The notes under the pieces: generated by a model
Told to the model about the DNA's origin: nothing
What the model saw: only the letters and a program-made list of their open reading frames with translations
Databases searched by the model: none
Program-made: the position numbers and the translations under genes
In this document: piece by piece, positions 13,484 through 28,100 of the stretch
Position numbering within the stretch: position 1 is the stretch's first letter
Layout of the letters: every line of letters starts with the position of its first letter
Assembly (NCBI RefSeq): GCF_964340395.1
Contig: NC_135550.1
Location: 31,654,176-31,718,175, forward strand
Origin: Glandiceps talaboti
Taxonomy: Eukaryota; Hemichordata; Enteropneusta; Spengelidae
Reading direction: 5' to 3'
DNA length: 64,000 bases

Positions 13484-13953
13484 TTAAAGGGGAACACCAC
13501 TCCAGGAAATGACAACACGGTTATAAACTTTGGGTTCTGGAGTCATTTCATGATTTCACATAAAAAATTTCATGCAATTGAAACTTGTTTCACATTCATT
13601 GTCCAGGGTCAAGTGTTGCATCATGGGTCTTAGCAGACATACATGTGTATTAGATGAACAATACATATCCATGACTTTTTATATGAAGGTAATAAGCACT
13701 TAGGAGTCATGAATATTTGAAGGTAATAAGCACTTAGGAGACATGAATATTCATCATTCATGTAATACATATGCTTGTTTGCTGCACCTCATGAGGTAAC
13801 ACTGGATCACCACTAAGAAAGTCAAGAATAATGAATGTGAAATAAGTTTCAATTTGGTGTTTGTTGGCAATTGCAAAATTTATGAGAAATAACTCTCCAG
13901 AACCCTAAGTTTACTACAATTCCTTTATTTCCTGGAGTGGTGTTCCCCTTTAA
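13484..13953. mobile_element. TTAA-flanked MITE, 470 bp
   Basis: It begins TTAA-AGGGGAACACCACTCC and ends with the inverted complement followed by TTAA. The inverted arms stay recognisable for well over 100 bp. TTAA duplication is typical of piggyBac-like (also Kolobok-like) transposition. Internally there is a direct duplication of GGTAATAAGCACTTAGGAG at about 13687 and 13722. The right end lies 61 bp below the MED29 stop, so this element forms the likely MED29 3' UTR. Confidence 0.85.
13924..13929 (-). terminator. Candidate MED29 polyadenylation signal AATAAA
   Basis: Read on the minus strand, AATAAA lies 85 bp past the MED29 stop, and it is inside the right arm of the TTAA MITE. Confidence 0.45.
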
Positions 13954-14013
13954 GGAAAGTTGCTGTATGAATCTTTTTTCTCCGGAAAATGTTGAATTAA
14001 ATTTTGTTCTTTT

Positions 14014-16528
<2,515 letters not shown>

Positions 16529-16914
16529 TTTAGCAACTGTAATTATCTTTACTATGCTAAGGAGCCCTGGTCAGCTAAGTTTAGTTTCGGGGACTTGGCT
16601 CATTACTCTGGCTCATTAAAATCGTTTTTTTGTTAGATATTTGAAAGAAAGTCTCCCTTTCCTTCATAAACATTTCAAAAAGGTTGTTTTCTCGCTGATT
16701 CAGCAGACCAGAAGTCAGTCTACGAGACAACATTGAATATCCTAAAAGGTCCGAAGGTCATAGTTCAAGTGAGAGTCGCCATATTGAGATTGCGCATCGT
16801 ACACGCTGTGTTGTTTTCGGTTCTTATTTTTGCGGAAAACGTAGCCTTCAGACAAATTATACCAACAAACCAGCTATCTGCGCTATTTACTAGGTAGCGA
16901 TCATCGGAAGAAAC
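16529..16914. promoter_or_regulatory. Bidirectional MED29/PAF1 promoter region
   Basis: The 386 bp between the divergent start codons is the only space for both promoters. It contains two copies of the YY1-type motif AAnATGGCGAC, both read on the minus strand: one over the MED29 ATG (16521-16531) and one at 16775-16785. An NRF1-like half site TTGCGCATCG lies at 16790-16799. No TATA box was noticed. CpGs are more frequent here than in surrounding DNA, as in housekeeping promoters. Confidence 0.75.
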
Positions 16915-17460
16915 ATGCCGCCAACAATACAAAGCGGCGATAGAAGTGATCGTGATCGGAAGTAAGTACCGTGTACCGTTTTTCGACTTTTACTTTTAAG
17001 TTTTACATGATGTGTGTCATTCGGCGAAGTCTCATCTTAAAACCCTACTTGTATGGATGTACTTTACACTTCACACAAAAGTGAGAATCGAGTCACGGAC
17101 ACACGCACGCCATGCACGCCATAAATAGCGCCATCTCGAGTGTCTTATTGTAAATGTACATGCATGTAGTTGTACACATTGTTTTAGTTTCATTTATTTT
17201 AATCATAGACAGGCTCCTCTGCACTGAGGGTGGATGATTTAATACAATAGGTAGATTTCTGAAAATGAAACGTTTACTTTACACTTCCTCTGTGTTTTTA
17301 AGTATGTGTAGCTTTGTATGCGTGCGTGCGTGCGCGCGCGCGCGTGTGTGTGTGTGTATATCTGTGTGTGTATGTGTGTGTGTCTCTGTGTGTGTGTGTG
17401 TATATCTGTGTGTGTGTCTGTGTGTGTGTGTATCTGTGTGTGTGTGTATCTGTGTCTGTC

Positions 17461-17509
<49 letters not shown>

Positions 17510-20500
17510 TAAGGAACACAATGTACAACGTTTTAGTAAAATTATAATCCATATCATATGCTGATATGAACCAATGCTAATTACTAAGTTCATCAATGTT
17601 TGTTCATGAGCTATACATAATCTTGAGTCAAAATTGCATACTACATGTAATCATGATGTAATTCAACACAAAACCAGCTATGGAAGCTGTTTTACGGGGG
17701 GTAGGACCAACTCGGCCCATTGCCAACTCGTCCCATCGCCAACTCGGCCCACGTTATTGCCAACTCGGCCCATTCACATGCCAACTCGGCCCATTTACAT
17801 GCCAACTCGGCCCATTCACATGCCAACTCGGCCCATTTACATGCCAACTCGGCCCACGCACGTCATGACGAAAATGTTTGTGTCATTTAAAGCCAAGGTC
17901 TTGAGTCGATGACGTGATAATATCAAATACTAGTAATATTCATATAATCAGAGAAAAAATCCTTTGCTCCAAGCACCGACATCGGTATACTACTACTACT
18001 TGTAAAGACACTATGGATTGACATACTAGTACATATACAATGTAGATCGCATGAATTTACTGAAGGGGTTGAGGAACACAGGACTTATATCGATCAAATG
18101 AAACAGGAAAACATTAATTCTGTGTTCACTATACACGATGCATGCCATTTCCTAGTCGCGCTTGCATACAGTTTGTCGTCCCTTCGGTGTTGAGGGTACA
18201 GTAACGTAGACCCATTCACCGTCGGCAGGACGGGCTACCATTACCTATCTACATGTATTTCAATATAACAACGTGTCCGTTTGACGCACCGTTCACACCA
18301 CTGATATTAACGCGATTTGACTCGCCCCTTTTTTCAACTCTCCCTAATCATGGATGTATTATCTTACTAATACATCCATGCCCCGACACGGGCTCACCCG
18401 AACATCACTATGAGAGATCGAAATTTACATGATTTTTCGCTGGTGGTGCTCCTGAGATATGTGACTGATCACAACTGCTTACGGGTTTGGAGGCGTGGTT
18501 CCGGGGTAGTCTAGTTCCATGCCCCCTTTCTGCCGGGGATAGGCGTGTCGCGCTGTTTACAGGATGTGGTACATGTGTGTCATGAAATCTTTTATGAATT
18601 GACTGTAAGATACCATTGACCTTCCGAAATGTACTACACCGTACTACCTTTTCATCTAATATGCTGAGATGAATTATCTTGTAACTGATCACAATACTGA
18701 TATTCAACCAAAAAACTACACTGTTATATTGTTATTTGGGAACGGAAATAAATGTAATAGTAGTGTTTTCAGTCACGGGATTTTCTTGTCTGTGGTACAG
18801 GGAGGTGTCTACATTTCCTGTTTATTTGTGTAATTGAGAGGACGATGAGCGACGCTAATTGAGTAGGTGTTAAGTGCCAGTTGTCAAACGCCTTCATAAA
18901 ACGATATACTAGTACTGTATTTTCAAGTGATGATCAAAAATTTGAAATGGGCAGACTTTTCAGTTTTCACAAACTATTATCGAGAGAAAGAACGGAAAGT
19001 GGACGAATATCATACATATGGTATTAAAAGTTTTTTTTATGTTTAAAATTGACTTCCTACGAACAAGTTATTGGCGTTTTAATAGGTTGCCGCATTTCTT
19101 ATTCGGATCCGGTTCGATCCGCCGTCAATTTGTCAAGATTGTTCAATACATAAGGGAAAAGATCAATATTTCATTGTCTGAAAAAAACGAGAACAACAAA
19201 GTTCATTTAGTATGGCGGGGGGGGGGGTGTTAATTTTATATTGAAATTGTGTCAGTTTATTTTAATGCATACAGATGACTCGACCGAAGCCTGTCAATCA
19301 TCCGTAGATTAGTCGGCACACCGGACAGTTCGTTTGCCTTTTGACACCATTTGCAAATGGTCAAAGTTATTCAACAACTTGACACTTTAAAGAAAAAATA
19401 AATTAACTTTACCACCAATGTTATATGAATAGTTATAAACCTTTATTTATTTTCTACGAGATAAAAGCATATTGAAATGTCTCCATCAAACAAACCGAAA
19501 CAACATAATTCCAAAATAATCTGACACACTACGCTTGATCGTTTCTCATTCAACATGTAGCTACCCGATACGGGGGTCTGCTATAACAGCCTACGCGTGT
19601 CGATCGTTGCTAACTTTTAATAGTTCCAACAAACCATGGAAGTAAAAGCGCCTTGTACTTCCATGGACAGGCCAAGTTTCACGAAATACTTTAATTTCAA
19701 CAGTCGTCTTCCCAACGATTAATAAAAAAAAGATCAACCCATTTTAGAGTGCATGTCGTGTCGAAGTGGGCGATACGTTAGTAATAAACGCAATCGTTTA
19801 TTTCAAAGTGTTTCGGTTTTGAAGTTACAATCACATCGAGTTGTACATCTTGACTACTTAGTATTTACGAATTGACGAATAGGGGACAAAATATCTATAG
19901 TCAAGTTGGCAGAGAGTGGGCCGAGTTGGCAGAGAGTGGGCCGAGTTGGTGGGCCGAGTTGGCAGACGGTGGGCCGAGTTGGTGGGCCGAGTTGGTAGAC
20001 GGTGGGCCGAGTTGGTGGGCCGAGTTGGAAATGGGCCGAGTTGGACGTGCACCGTTTTACGGTTGCCATACAAAAATAGAATGAAAGAATGAAGACAAAT
20101 AAATACAGTTTAGACATATTAAAAATCATGACAAGCAAAAACATACAAACAAAAATAATTTGTTTAAATATGTGCACACTCTTTTTTTAAAATTAATATT
20201 TAGGTGAAGTAAGAAACATGTAATAAAAAATTATAATGTAATTTATGGCAATCATAAAGTTGACATTTTTAAAATTAGCTTTCAAGTTCATTGGGTGTAA
20301 AATTGATACTGTATTTTTACTCACTTCTTGAACTGAATTGTGATTTTTTTCTTACTTCTGTACGGTAGGTCCAGATTAACAGGTCCAGCAAGGTAAGACA
20401 TGATACTCATATCGATGATATAAGTAAAGAATTGAAATATTGATGAAATGAGAAATGAAAAGTCATATTTATTTATGTATCCATACATTGTGTCTGTCTT

Positions 20501-23500
20501 AGATATTAAAACATTAATGAAATACAGAATATGCTTTTGCACTAACTGAGAAGAGTATGTCTAAGATCAAAGACATTACTTGAGTAACTCATCAACTTTG
20601 CTGATTGAAGATGAGAATAATCTGACATGATGTATTTTGAGAATGTTACATCAAATCTTTTGTACCAACTTTGTATGTAGGTATTCAGAAGACTGATATA
20701 CACTTTAATTGATCAGGAACACACATATGTGTAATATTTAGAGCAAATTTGAAAAAAAGTATACTATCTCTTGGTTACATCAGTGTTCTGTTCCATTTTA
20801 CATTTGATCCTAAATGTTCATATTTCAGATCTGATTTGGTATGTCGAGTGAAGTATTGTAACAACCTGCCAGATATTCCCTTTGATCCAAAATTTATCAC
20901 ATATCCTTTTGAACCAAACCGTTTTGTACAGTACAACGCCACATCACTGGAAAGAGCCTACAAACATGAATTATTAACAGAACATGATCTAGGAGTGACT
21001 ATAGATCTGATTAATCCACTGACATATATGATAGATCCAAATGGTAAGTCTGCAAACACTACATTCATATCATCACAGCAGAACTGCTGCAACATAAAAA
21101 CTCTTGAGATTCAAGTATTTCATAGCACAAAGACTTTACTACACTATCTGGCTGGGCAGTATTCTTTGACTCAGAATATTCTGGCCAAACAGTATTTCCA
21201 AGCCTGATAGCCCAATCTCTTAGCTATGTAGTTCAACATGTCATGTAAGGAAACCTGCTATTGAAAATATCCCTCTTCTCAATTAGCAACTCAACTTGAA
21301 TGTCACATTTTGTAGAATTATATCTGTTTATTGACCATTTACTACTCGTTGGTTTATGACACAAGAAGTTTTCAAAATGTGTGGGCATGTGCAGAAAAGT
21401 GTGCTAGTTGCATATGACATGAATGCCTAGGACTTAGAAGATGAGATGAAAGAATTGTATTTTTACAGTGAGAAATGGCAAGTCTAGTCAGTGTTTTGAA
21501 AAGTGGTGATAAATTTAGAAGATGCCGTAATGTTTCCCATGTCCCATCTGCTCTAACTTTGTATGTTTTATGTTGTAGCTGTCCTTGATCCAGCAGATGA
21601 AAAACTTTTAGAGGAAGAAATTTCAACACCAGGAGATTCAAAAAGGTATTATGTAGTATTATATGATGATTTTACATGAATTTTGATGTTCTGTGAGGAA
21701 GTTATGAAAGAAGTCAAGCTATAGTCTTATAATTACCGGCAGATAATAAACTGTTTGGCATGACAAACGTATCAAAGCTCCATAATTCTATTGATCTGTT
21801 CCACTGACTCATTTTGTAAAGCTGATCATAAGTAAAATTTGCTACATGACTAGCTGTGTGTTGATGTAAGTGGAAATTTGGAAATTTGAAGTTTGTTGAG
21901 TGGCTTTGTGCAGAGCAATATTAAAGTTTGTCAACTCTACTAGGTTCTCAAGATATTTTAATTCCCAACAAAGTTATGGTACAAATTAACATAACAGTAC
22001 ACTGTGTGGAAACTATTTACCTGAATTCCTTCTTTCTATTACTGGTGTTGCCAAACCTAAGGAAAAGTATGCCCACATAAAAAAGCCGTCCTAAAAGGAC
22101 CCTTCTGGCATTCAGTGTCCAGAGTGAGTGATATCAATAAGTCTTGACTCATGGTCTTTTGTTTCAGGTCAAGACAACATGCAAAGACTGTATCCTGGCT
22201 CAGGAAAACTGAATACATCTCAACAGAGTACAATAGATTTACACACAGCAGTGAGAAAGCAGAAACAAAGTAAGTGAGACACTACTATGAATCAATGACA
22301 ACATATACACCCCACAGTATTAATGAGTTCCAGGTCAACTCGCAGTCATTTTGGATAATATATATATACCTGTACATAATGGTGCTATTCAGTTCTACTA
22401 TTTGTAATTGCTTCTAACTTACAGACCTCAAGTCATTACCATTAATTGATTTCATATATATAGAAGAAAAATTTGCCATTGAAGCACTAAGAATAATCCA
22501 TAATGAGTGATTTCTTTAAATGAGGGGGTTGGGATGCTAGCTTATCTCTTTGAAACATGGTGTGCAGCGGTCAGAATAGTTTTGAACTGATTGTCAGGTA
22601 ATCTGTAAGTGTACACTTCATGTTATGTATCTATCTGTAAGTGTAGTACAGTACACTTCATGATATGTATCTATCCATATGTTACAGAGTTGGCGCTAGT
22701 TTACGGAAACAATTTGCAGATGAAGATCTTTACAGGGTGAGATATCTACATGTATTACACTCAACTTTGTGATTTGGGTATTGTAATAACACTCAACTTT
22801 GTGATTTGGGTATTGTAATAACATTCAGCTTTGTGATTTGGGTATTGTAATAACACTCAGCTTTGTGATTTGGGTATTGTAATAACACTCAGCTTTGTGA
22901 TTTGGGTATTGTAATAACACTCAGCTTTGTGATTTGGGTATTGTAATAACACTCAGCTTTGTGATTTGGGTATTGTAATAACACTCAGCTTTGTGATTTG
23001 GGTATTGTAATGACACTGTTCAAAGAAAGAGTTCTGGCACTCACTCTTCTCGGATCGTATTTTGCTATTTCAAGAATTGATTGAAAGTCTTTGTACAAAA
23101 AGATTTATACTACAAATTTATCAGAGTGTATAGGAAATGCCATCAATAATTGCCAAATAAGTCACATTTTGCTATACTAGATGTTGCTTGGTATTTTCCA
23201 AGAACAAGTTAGATAAAAACACTTCCATATTAAATTCCCATAGCACACCATACCAAACTAATTTTAGATAGGTGATTGGATATATGACATGCATTTCGAC
23301 AAGTTTAACTTGAATCTAACATTTTCCCTACTCCCACTTTCAGGATCGTGACAGCCAGATAGCTGCCATTGAAAAGACTTTTGATTTGGCCAAAGAACCT
23401 GTGAGTTACTTTTAAAGTTTTCATTTCCTGTATAGTAAGGATAAACTTTAATGTAAAATATTTTTTGTTGATGTACATCAGTTCTATTGATAGTTGTTTC

Positions 23501-25107
23501 ATACTCAACCCAGTAATTAAAATTATGTGTAATGTTTTGTAAGCAATTTGTGAAATTCAACATGGAATAACAACCTATTTTTGGACAGTTGATGTAAACT
23601 GTGGTCACACATATTTAGGGGTTTCTTACTTTACAAGAGACACACAATACTTCTATCAACTGTATCCCTGTTTACACTTTCATAAAACACTTACTAAATA
23701 TTGCTACTTAAGGTAGGAATTAGGTGGTTTGCTTTTGGCATAGAAATAGGAAGGTGTCCAGAAACTTGCTTGCAGCAGTCCCAATAAAGAACACCTACAT
23801 ACACTACATGAGGTCTCTTGAAAACATGCTTTCTATGTTGCTCCTAATGTTACATTCTGATACACCTGATGTTAGTTTTTTTCTGTGTGTAACCTGGAGT
23901 GCTACCGTAGTTATTCTGATCAACTAATTTATATATTTTACTTTTCATTTTATTTTAATTCTTAGATTCTACAACATTACAGTAAACCTAATGTGACACC
24001 AGTTGAAACATTCCCAGTATTCCCAGACTTTGACGTAAGTACAGTACTCGCAGAAAATTTGTCAAAATCAGATTCTCAAGAGGAAATATAGACCTTGTTG
24101 TATTCACATCATCAGAAGAGTATACTAAAATATTAAGATCATCACAATGTTCTATCAAATTTTAGAAATTATATCTGCACAAGTTCTGATAATATCATTT
24201 CCCAATATTGTCCTCTGCCAGATAGGAATGCATGAGGGATATTGGCTTTCTCATTGTGTCAAATATATTTCTCACATGTAGCTGACCAAAGAAAGGTATT
24301 CAAAAATATTGACTCATAACATCATAACTCTGAACATCAATGTTTTATCTGTAGAACTGGATCCATCCATGTGCTCAGGTTATTTTTGACAATGACCCAG
24401 CAGTCAAGGATAAGTCTGTTCACCATCAGCTAGAAGAAATGTCACAAGCAATGATTAGGTATGTCCTTGTCCTTGTTAGATGATTTTGTCAAGATTTCAA
24501 TAGATCTTCTGGTCTGTTCTGAATCACATGATTGTCATGTGACTTAGCCTGTTGGCCAATCATCAAACTGCAGAGTGCAGAGTGGATTTTTTTTTGTGCA
24601 TGGTCTTCTCTGTTGATATACCTTTTACTGGTAAATGTTACTGCATTATTTACATAAATTTTGATATGTATTGGTAGTGATTTTATTTATAAAATAGTCA
24701 TTGTGTGTACAACTCCAGGGTGTAAAGGTGGTTTCATGCTCATTTATAACTATATATCCAAAAAGCATTCACTTTCAAGTTTTACCACTGGACATAGAGA
24801 TAACTGATACAGTCACTTGCTGCAGTGTTACTAATACCATGATGTTGTAATCACTGTTTGTTTTCAGGGGTATGGTGGATGAAAGTGGGGAACAGTTTGT
24901 GGGTTATTTCTTACCAAATGATGAGACTAAGAGGAAGAGGAAGAGAGACTTTGAAGAGGATATAGAGTATATGCCAGAGGAAGAGTAAGTTGAACTCTCC
25001 AAGTTACAGAGTATGTGTATGGTAAAGTGTGTGTCTAATGTATCATGATTGTGTTGATTGTATGCATGTGTCCTGTGTGTATTTGTGTGCATATGCATGT
25101 GACCAAT

Positions 25108-25154
<47 letters not shown>

Positions 25155-28100
25155 ATATGTGCATTCATGTGCTTGTGTCCTCTGTGTGTTTTAAATGTTC
25201 TTTGTGTGTATGGCTTTGTCTGTGTGTGTGTGTTACATTACAGTAATATAAATTGAGCCAGCAGGTACATTTATTTGTATCTCCCAGTGTGGCCAAGGCA
25301 TTGTTCTGTATAAGTATGAGTATGCCCATGTATTTATCTCATTATGTTACATGTTTTCAGGGTACATTGCAAAATCACCAGTCTATAGGTTTATACATTA
25401 GTGAGTTTATCTCTGTGTTTGTCTGCCAAGTGTCTATGTACTAGTATTGATGTAATGTCTGTAGTGAGCTTTGATAGTTCTCATAACTGTACAATACAGT
25501 ATGTATAGTTATATTTAGATGTAATATGTCCCATATATGTATCAATATATGGCAAGACGAGTGAGACTTGGCCCAGACAGGAAATAACTGGCTCTAATAC
25601 ACTACATGATTGCTTTCATCATAGGTACGAGTACAAGATGGTCCGGGAATACAATTGGAATGTGAAAAATAAAGCAACCAAAGGTTATGAAGAAAATTAC
25701 TTCTTTGTGATCAGACCTGATGGTGTGTATTACAATGAATTAGAAACAAGGTAAGACTGACTATATGTATTAGCTGTCCACTTTTCTGTCAGAATATTAA
25801 TTATACCATATTTGTATATGTCATTTACATGTCAGCTATGTATAATTTGACAACGTTCATATGCAAATTTTAGTGTTGGGTAAATTTAAAAATTATTTTT
25901 ACTTCATATTTATTTAGAAATTTTAAAATCATGTGTGAAAGAAATTGTTTTTAAGAAGTACAGAATGTATTTGTCACATTTTAATAAGTGCGCCCTCATG
26001 TGGCAGAATTTGCAAGAACCTATTGTTTTCTTTTCCAACATATTCTTTGTCATCCCTTTTGTAACAGAGTACGACTCAGCAAGAGAAGAGCAAAGGGTAC
26101 AGTAGTTGCAAGTAATTCATTGCTTGTGGTCAAACATCGTGATTTGAGTGAACAGGAAACAGGTCAACAGGTGAGTAATGCCTGCTAATCATCTACCAAC
26201 TGTGACAATTGATATGCAGAGTTACTCATTACCCACAGTGTAAACAGATACTTACCAGTTACTCATTACCAACAGTGTAAACAGATACTTACCAGAGTAC
26301 CTCATTGCCCACACTGTAAACAGACACTTACCAGAGTACATCATTGCCCCAGTGTAAACAGATACTTACCAGAGTACCTCATTGCCCACAGTGTAAACAG
26401 ATACTTACCAGAGTACCTCATTGCCCACAGTGTACACAGATACTTACCGGAGTACCTCATTGCCCACAGTGTAAACAGATACTTACCAGAGTACCTCATT
26501 GCCCACAGTGTACACAGATACTTACCAGAGTACCTCATTGCCCACAGTGTAAACAGACACTTACCAGAGTACCTCATTGACCAGTGTAAACAGATACTTA
26601 CCAGAGTACCTCATTGACCAGTGTAAACAGACACTTACCAGAGTACCTCATTGACCAGTGTAAACAGACACTTACCAGAGTACCTCATTGACCAGTGTAA
26701 ACAGATACTTACCGGAGTACCTCATTGACCAGTGTAAACAGATACTTACCAGAGTACCTTATTGACCAGTGTAAACAGACACTTACCAGAGTACCTCATT
26801 GACCAGTGTAAACAGACACTTACCAGAGTACCTCATTGACCAGTGTAAACAGATACTTACCAGAGTACCTCATTGCCCACAGTGTAAACAGATACTTACC
26901 AGAGTACCTCATTGACCAGTGTAAACAGATACTTACCAGAGTACATCATTGACCACAGTGTAAACAGATACTTACCAGAGTACATCATTGACCACAGTGT
27001 AAACAGATACTTACCAGAGTACATCATTGCCCACAGTGTAAACAGATACTTACCGGAGTACCTCATTGCCCACAGTGTACACAGATACTTACCAAAGTAC
27101 ATCATTGCCCACAGTGTACACAGATACTTACCAGAGTACCTCATTGACCAGTGTAAACAGATACTTACCAGAGTACCTCATTGCCCACAGTGTAAACAGA
27201 TACTTACCAGAGTACATCATTGCCCACAGTGTAAACAGATACTTACCAGAGTACCTCATTGCCCACAGTGTACACAGATACTTACCAAAGTACATCATTG
27301 CCCCAGTGTAAACAGACACTTACCAGAGTACCTCATTGCCCACAGTGTACACAGATACTTACCAGAGTACCTCATTGACCAGTGTAAACAGATACTTACC
27401 AGAGTACCTCATTGCCCACAGTGTACACAGATACTTACCGGAGTACCTCATTGCCCACAGTGTACACAGATACTTACCGGAGTACCTCATTGCCCACAGT
27501 GTAAACAGATACTTACCAGAGTACCTCATTGACCAGTGTAAACAGACACTTACCAGAGTACCTCATTGACCAGTGTAAACAGATACTTACCGGAGTACCT
27601 CATTGACCAGTGTAAACAGACACTTACCAGAGTACCTCATTGACCAGTGTAAACAGATACTTACCGGAGTACCTCATTGACCAGTGTAAACAGATACTTA
27701 CCGGAGTACCTTATTGACCAGTTTAAACAGACACTTACCAGAGTACCTCATTGACCAGTGTAAACAGACACTTACCAGAGTACCTCATTGACCAGTGTAA
27801 ACAGACACTTACCAGAGTACCTCATTGACCAGTGTACACAGATACTTACCAGAGTACCTCATTGCCCACAGTGTAAACAGATACTTACCAGAGTACCTCA
27901 TTGCCCACAGTGTAAACAGATACTTACCAGAGTACCTCATTGCCCACAGTGTAAACAGATACTTACCAGAGTACCTCATTGCCCACAGTGTACACAGATA
28001 CTTACCAGAGTACCTCATTGACCAGTGTAAACAGATACTTACCAGAGTACCTCATTGACCACAGTGTACACAGATACTTACCAGAGTACCTCATTGACCA

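Larger units (their letters stand above)
17698..20053. mobile_element. Foldback-type DNA transposon with tandem-repeat inverted ends, 2.36 kb
   Basis: The element is bounded by an exact 9-bp direct repeat GTTTTACGG (17689-17697 and 20054-20062). Directly inside, both ends carry 22-bp inverted termini of equal length, agreeing at most positions and ending in CCAACTCGGCCCA. Each terminus continues into a tandem array of that 13-mer: about 8 copies with 21-bp spacing on the left (to about 17863), and about 8 copies in inverted orientation on the right (from about 19902). Inverted ends built of short tandem repeats plus a 9-bp duplication are the hallmarks of foldback elements; MULE-type elements also make 9-bp duplications. 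The 2-kb interior has only short open frames and no recognised transposase, so it is probably non-autonomous. It sits wholly in PAF1 intron 1. Confidence 0.85.

Noticed and set aside
20749-20828. Upstream extension of the PAF1 exon 2 open frame to an in-frame ATG
   Set aside because: The TTTCAG at 20823-20828 is a proper acceptor, and exon 1 at 16915 joins in phase with a human-like N-terminus, so the extension is intronic.
26912-27532. 206-codon open frame
   Set aside because: It is translation of the 37/39-bp PAF1 intron minisatellite; the protein is only repeat wording and both strands are open.
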